The translations under genes were made by a program, and so were the position numbers. From contig JASBTX010000042.1 of the NCBI GenBank assembly GCA_030148225.1, positions 124,001 to 188,000 on the forward strand: DNA of 64,000 nucleotides, in the 5' to 3' direction. Within the stretch, counting starts at the first letter, position 1. Each line of letters opens with the position of its first letter. Of the stretch, positions 63,378 through 64,000 are shown piece after piece. Under the pieces are notes generated by a model. That model worked only from the letters and a program-made list of their open reading frames with translations. It did not search any database and was not told the DNA's origin. This stretch comes from Paracoccaceae bacterium (lineage in GTDB: Bacteria; Pseudomonadota; Alphaproteobacteria; Rhodobacterales; Rhodobacteraceae).

Positions 63378-64000
63378 TCAGAGCAACCCGTGCTGTGCGA
63401 ACAGTTCCTTCAGATCCGCCTCGGGCCGGGCACCGATATGGCTGATGATTTCACCAGCGGCAACGCATCCCATCCGGCCGCAGCGCTCCAGATCATAGCC
63501 CGATGTCAGCGCCCACAGGAACCCGCCGGCAAACATGTCGCCTGCACCGGTGGCATCCACGATCTGAACCTCGGTCGCCGGGGCATGCCAGCGCGCGTCA
63601 CCGGCCAGAATATGGGCCCCGTTTTCACTGTCGGTACAGGCAACGATAGGCACCTCGCTGCGTGCAACGGCCAGTGCCGCCTCGAAATCGTCGGTTTCAT
63701 ACATCGACAGCATCTCGGCCCGGTTGCAGAACAAGAGGTCGACATCGTTCTGGATCATTTCGCGAAACGCATCCCGGTGGCGGCTTACGCAAAACGGATC
63801 GGACAGCGTGATCGACACCTTGCCGCCCGCGCCCTTGCAGGCCTCGATCGCTTTGGCAAAGGCCTGATGGCTTTCAGGCCCGTCGAACCGATAGCCCTCA
63901 AGATAAATCCACTCGGCCTCGGCCATCTGTTCCGGCAGGATATCCTCTGGCGACAGAAACTCGGTTACGCCCAGATAGGTGTTCATCGACCGCTCGCCGT
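63378..64000 (-). CDS. PfkB-family sugar/adenosine kinase, 5' end outside window
   Basis: The frame runs off the window edge (the codons before ATG 63986 read GERS), so at least the N-terminal third is missing. TYLGVTEFLSPEDILPEQM, VSITLSDPFCVSRHRDAFRE and the PfkB signature DATGAGDMFAGGFLW with the catalytic Asp place it in the ribokinase family. GERSMNTYLGV is typical of the adenosine-kinase branch. It lies 24 bases downstream of the hydrolase gene on the opposite strand. Confidence 0.88.
   Translation of the reverse strand, partial: GERSMNTYLGVTEFLSPEDILPEQMAEAEWIYLEGYRFDGPESHQAFAKAIEACKGAGGKVSITLSDPFCVSRHRDAFREMIQNDVDLLFCNRAEMLSMYETDDFEAALAVARSEVPIVACTDSENGAHILAGDARWHAPATEVQIVDATGAGDMFAGGFLWALTSGYDLERCGRMGCVAAGEIISHIGARPEADLKELFAQHGLL

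Overview
The window looks like chromosomal DNA of a Rhodobacterales (Roseobacter-group) alphaproteobacterium. The grounds are: GC-rich codon use; an initiator tRNA of the alphaproteobacterial type; two copies of a pyrimidine/purine intergenic element that I associate with Rhodobacteraceae; DUF6473 and DUF5928-type proteins; a HIG1-like twin-membrane protein; and the mix of ETF, PHB and betaine/polyamine genes. It carries no rRNA, integrase, transposase or CRISPR array. Coding density is very high and no gene-free gap exceeds about 280 bases.

Layout. (1) 1-10537: a co-directional carboxylate/amino-acid type ABC importer (ATPase, secreted protein, two permeases, binding protein, second ATPase). 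It is flanked by a truncated AMP-forming acyl-CoA ligase and a PaaK-like ligase, with a VIT-family membrane protein and a tandem-repeat protein of unknown role in between. (2) 10563-17392: a caspase-fold/peptidoglycan-binding protein; two tandem paralogous autotransporters, each disrupted in a different way (a G8 homopolymer in the signal peptide; an in-frame amber codon); a Tat-exported FAD oxidase; a small secreted protein; tRNA-fMet. (3) 17576-33900: the most interesting region, a two-sided amine-catabolic locus. It holds a cupin and an aminotransferase; a leftward operon for a PotFGHI-like importer, a BetI-like repressor and a trimethylamine-dehydrogenase-like flavoprotein; and rightward genes for a bicupin, a small protein, a second TMADH-like flavoprotein, a DadA/PuuB-like oxidase, a Rieske oxygenase with the Glu variant of the bridging residue, a 79-residue protein and a flavin amine oxidase. 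The last five start at ATGA overlaps or close spacing. A perfect 24-bp palindrome in front of the second TMADH gene is a strong repressor-operator candidate. I infer import and stepwise oxidative N-demethylation/deamination of a quaternary or N-methylated amine, substrate unknown.

(4) 33882-49687: mostly housekeeping and acyl-CoA/PHB metabolism. It includes a DinB-like protein, glpK, parC, an SH3 protein, an SDR, a HIG1-like protein, cobalamin adenosyltransferase, etfBA, an ArsR/SRPBCC pair, DUF6473, 3-hydroxybutyryl-CoA dehydrogenase, tag, an EAL protein, phaA-phaB with a long palindrome between them, and a YdcH-like small protein. (5) 49798-64000: an N6-methyltransferase with DUF2007, polyprenyl synthase, ispE, a TPR protein, ETF:quinone oxidoreductase, greA, a membrane protein, a HIT protein, a glycosyltransferase facing a sulfotransferase, a ketopentenoate-hydratase-like enzyme, a winged-helix/hydrolase fusion and a truncated adenosine-kinase-like gene.

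How the parts may work together: TMADH-type dehydrogenases classically pass electrons to ETF. EtfBA and ETF:quinone oxidoreductase are encoded in the same window, so amine oxidation could feed the quinone pool. The importer and two ligases of region 1 look like a separate uptake-and-activation module for a carboxylic acid whose products would enter the acyl-CoA/PHB genes of region 4. All functions are read from sequence motifs and remembered family features; no database search was run.
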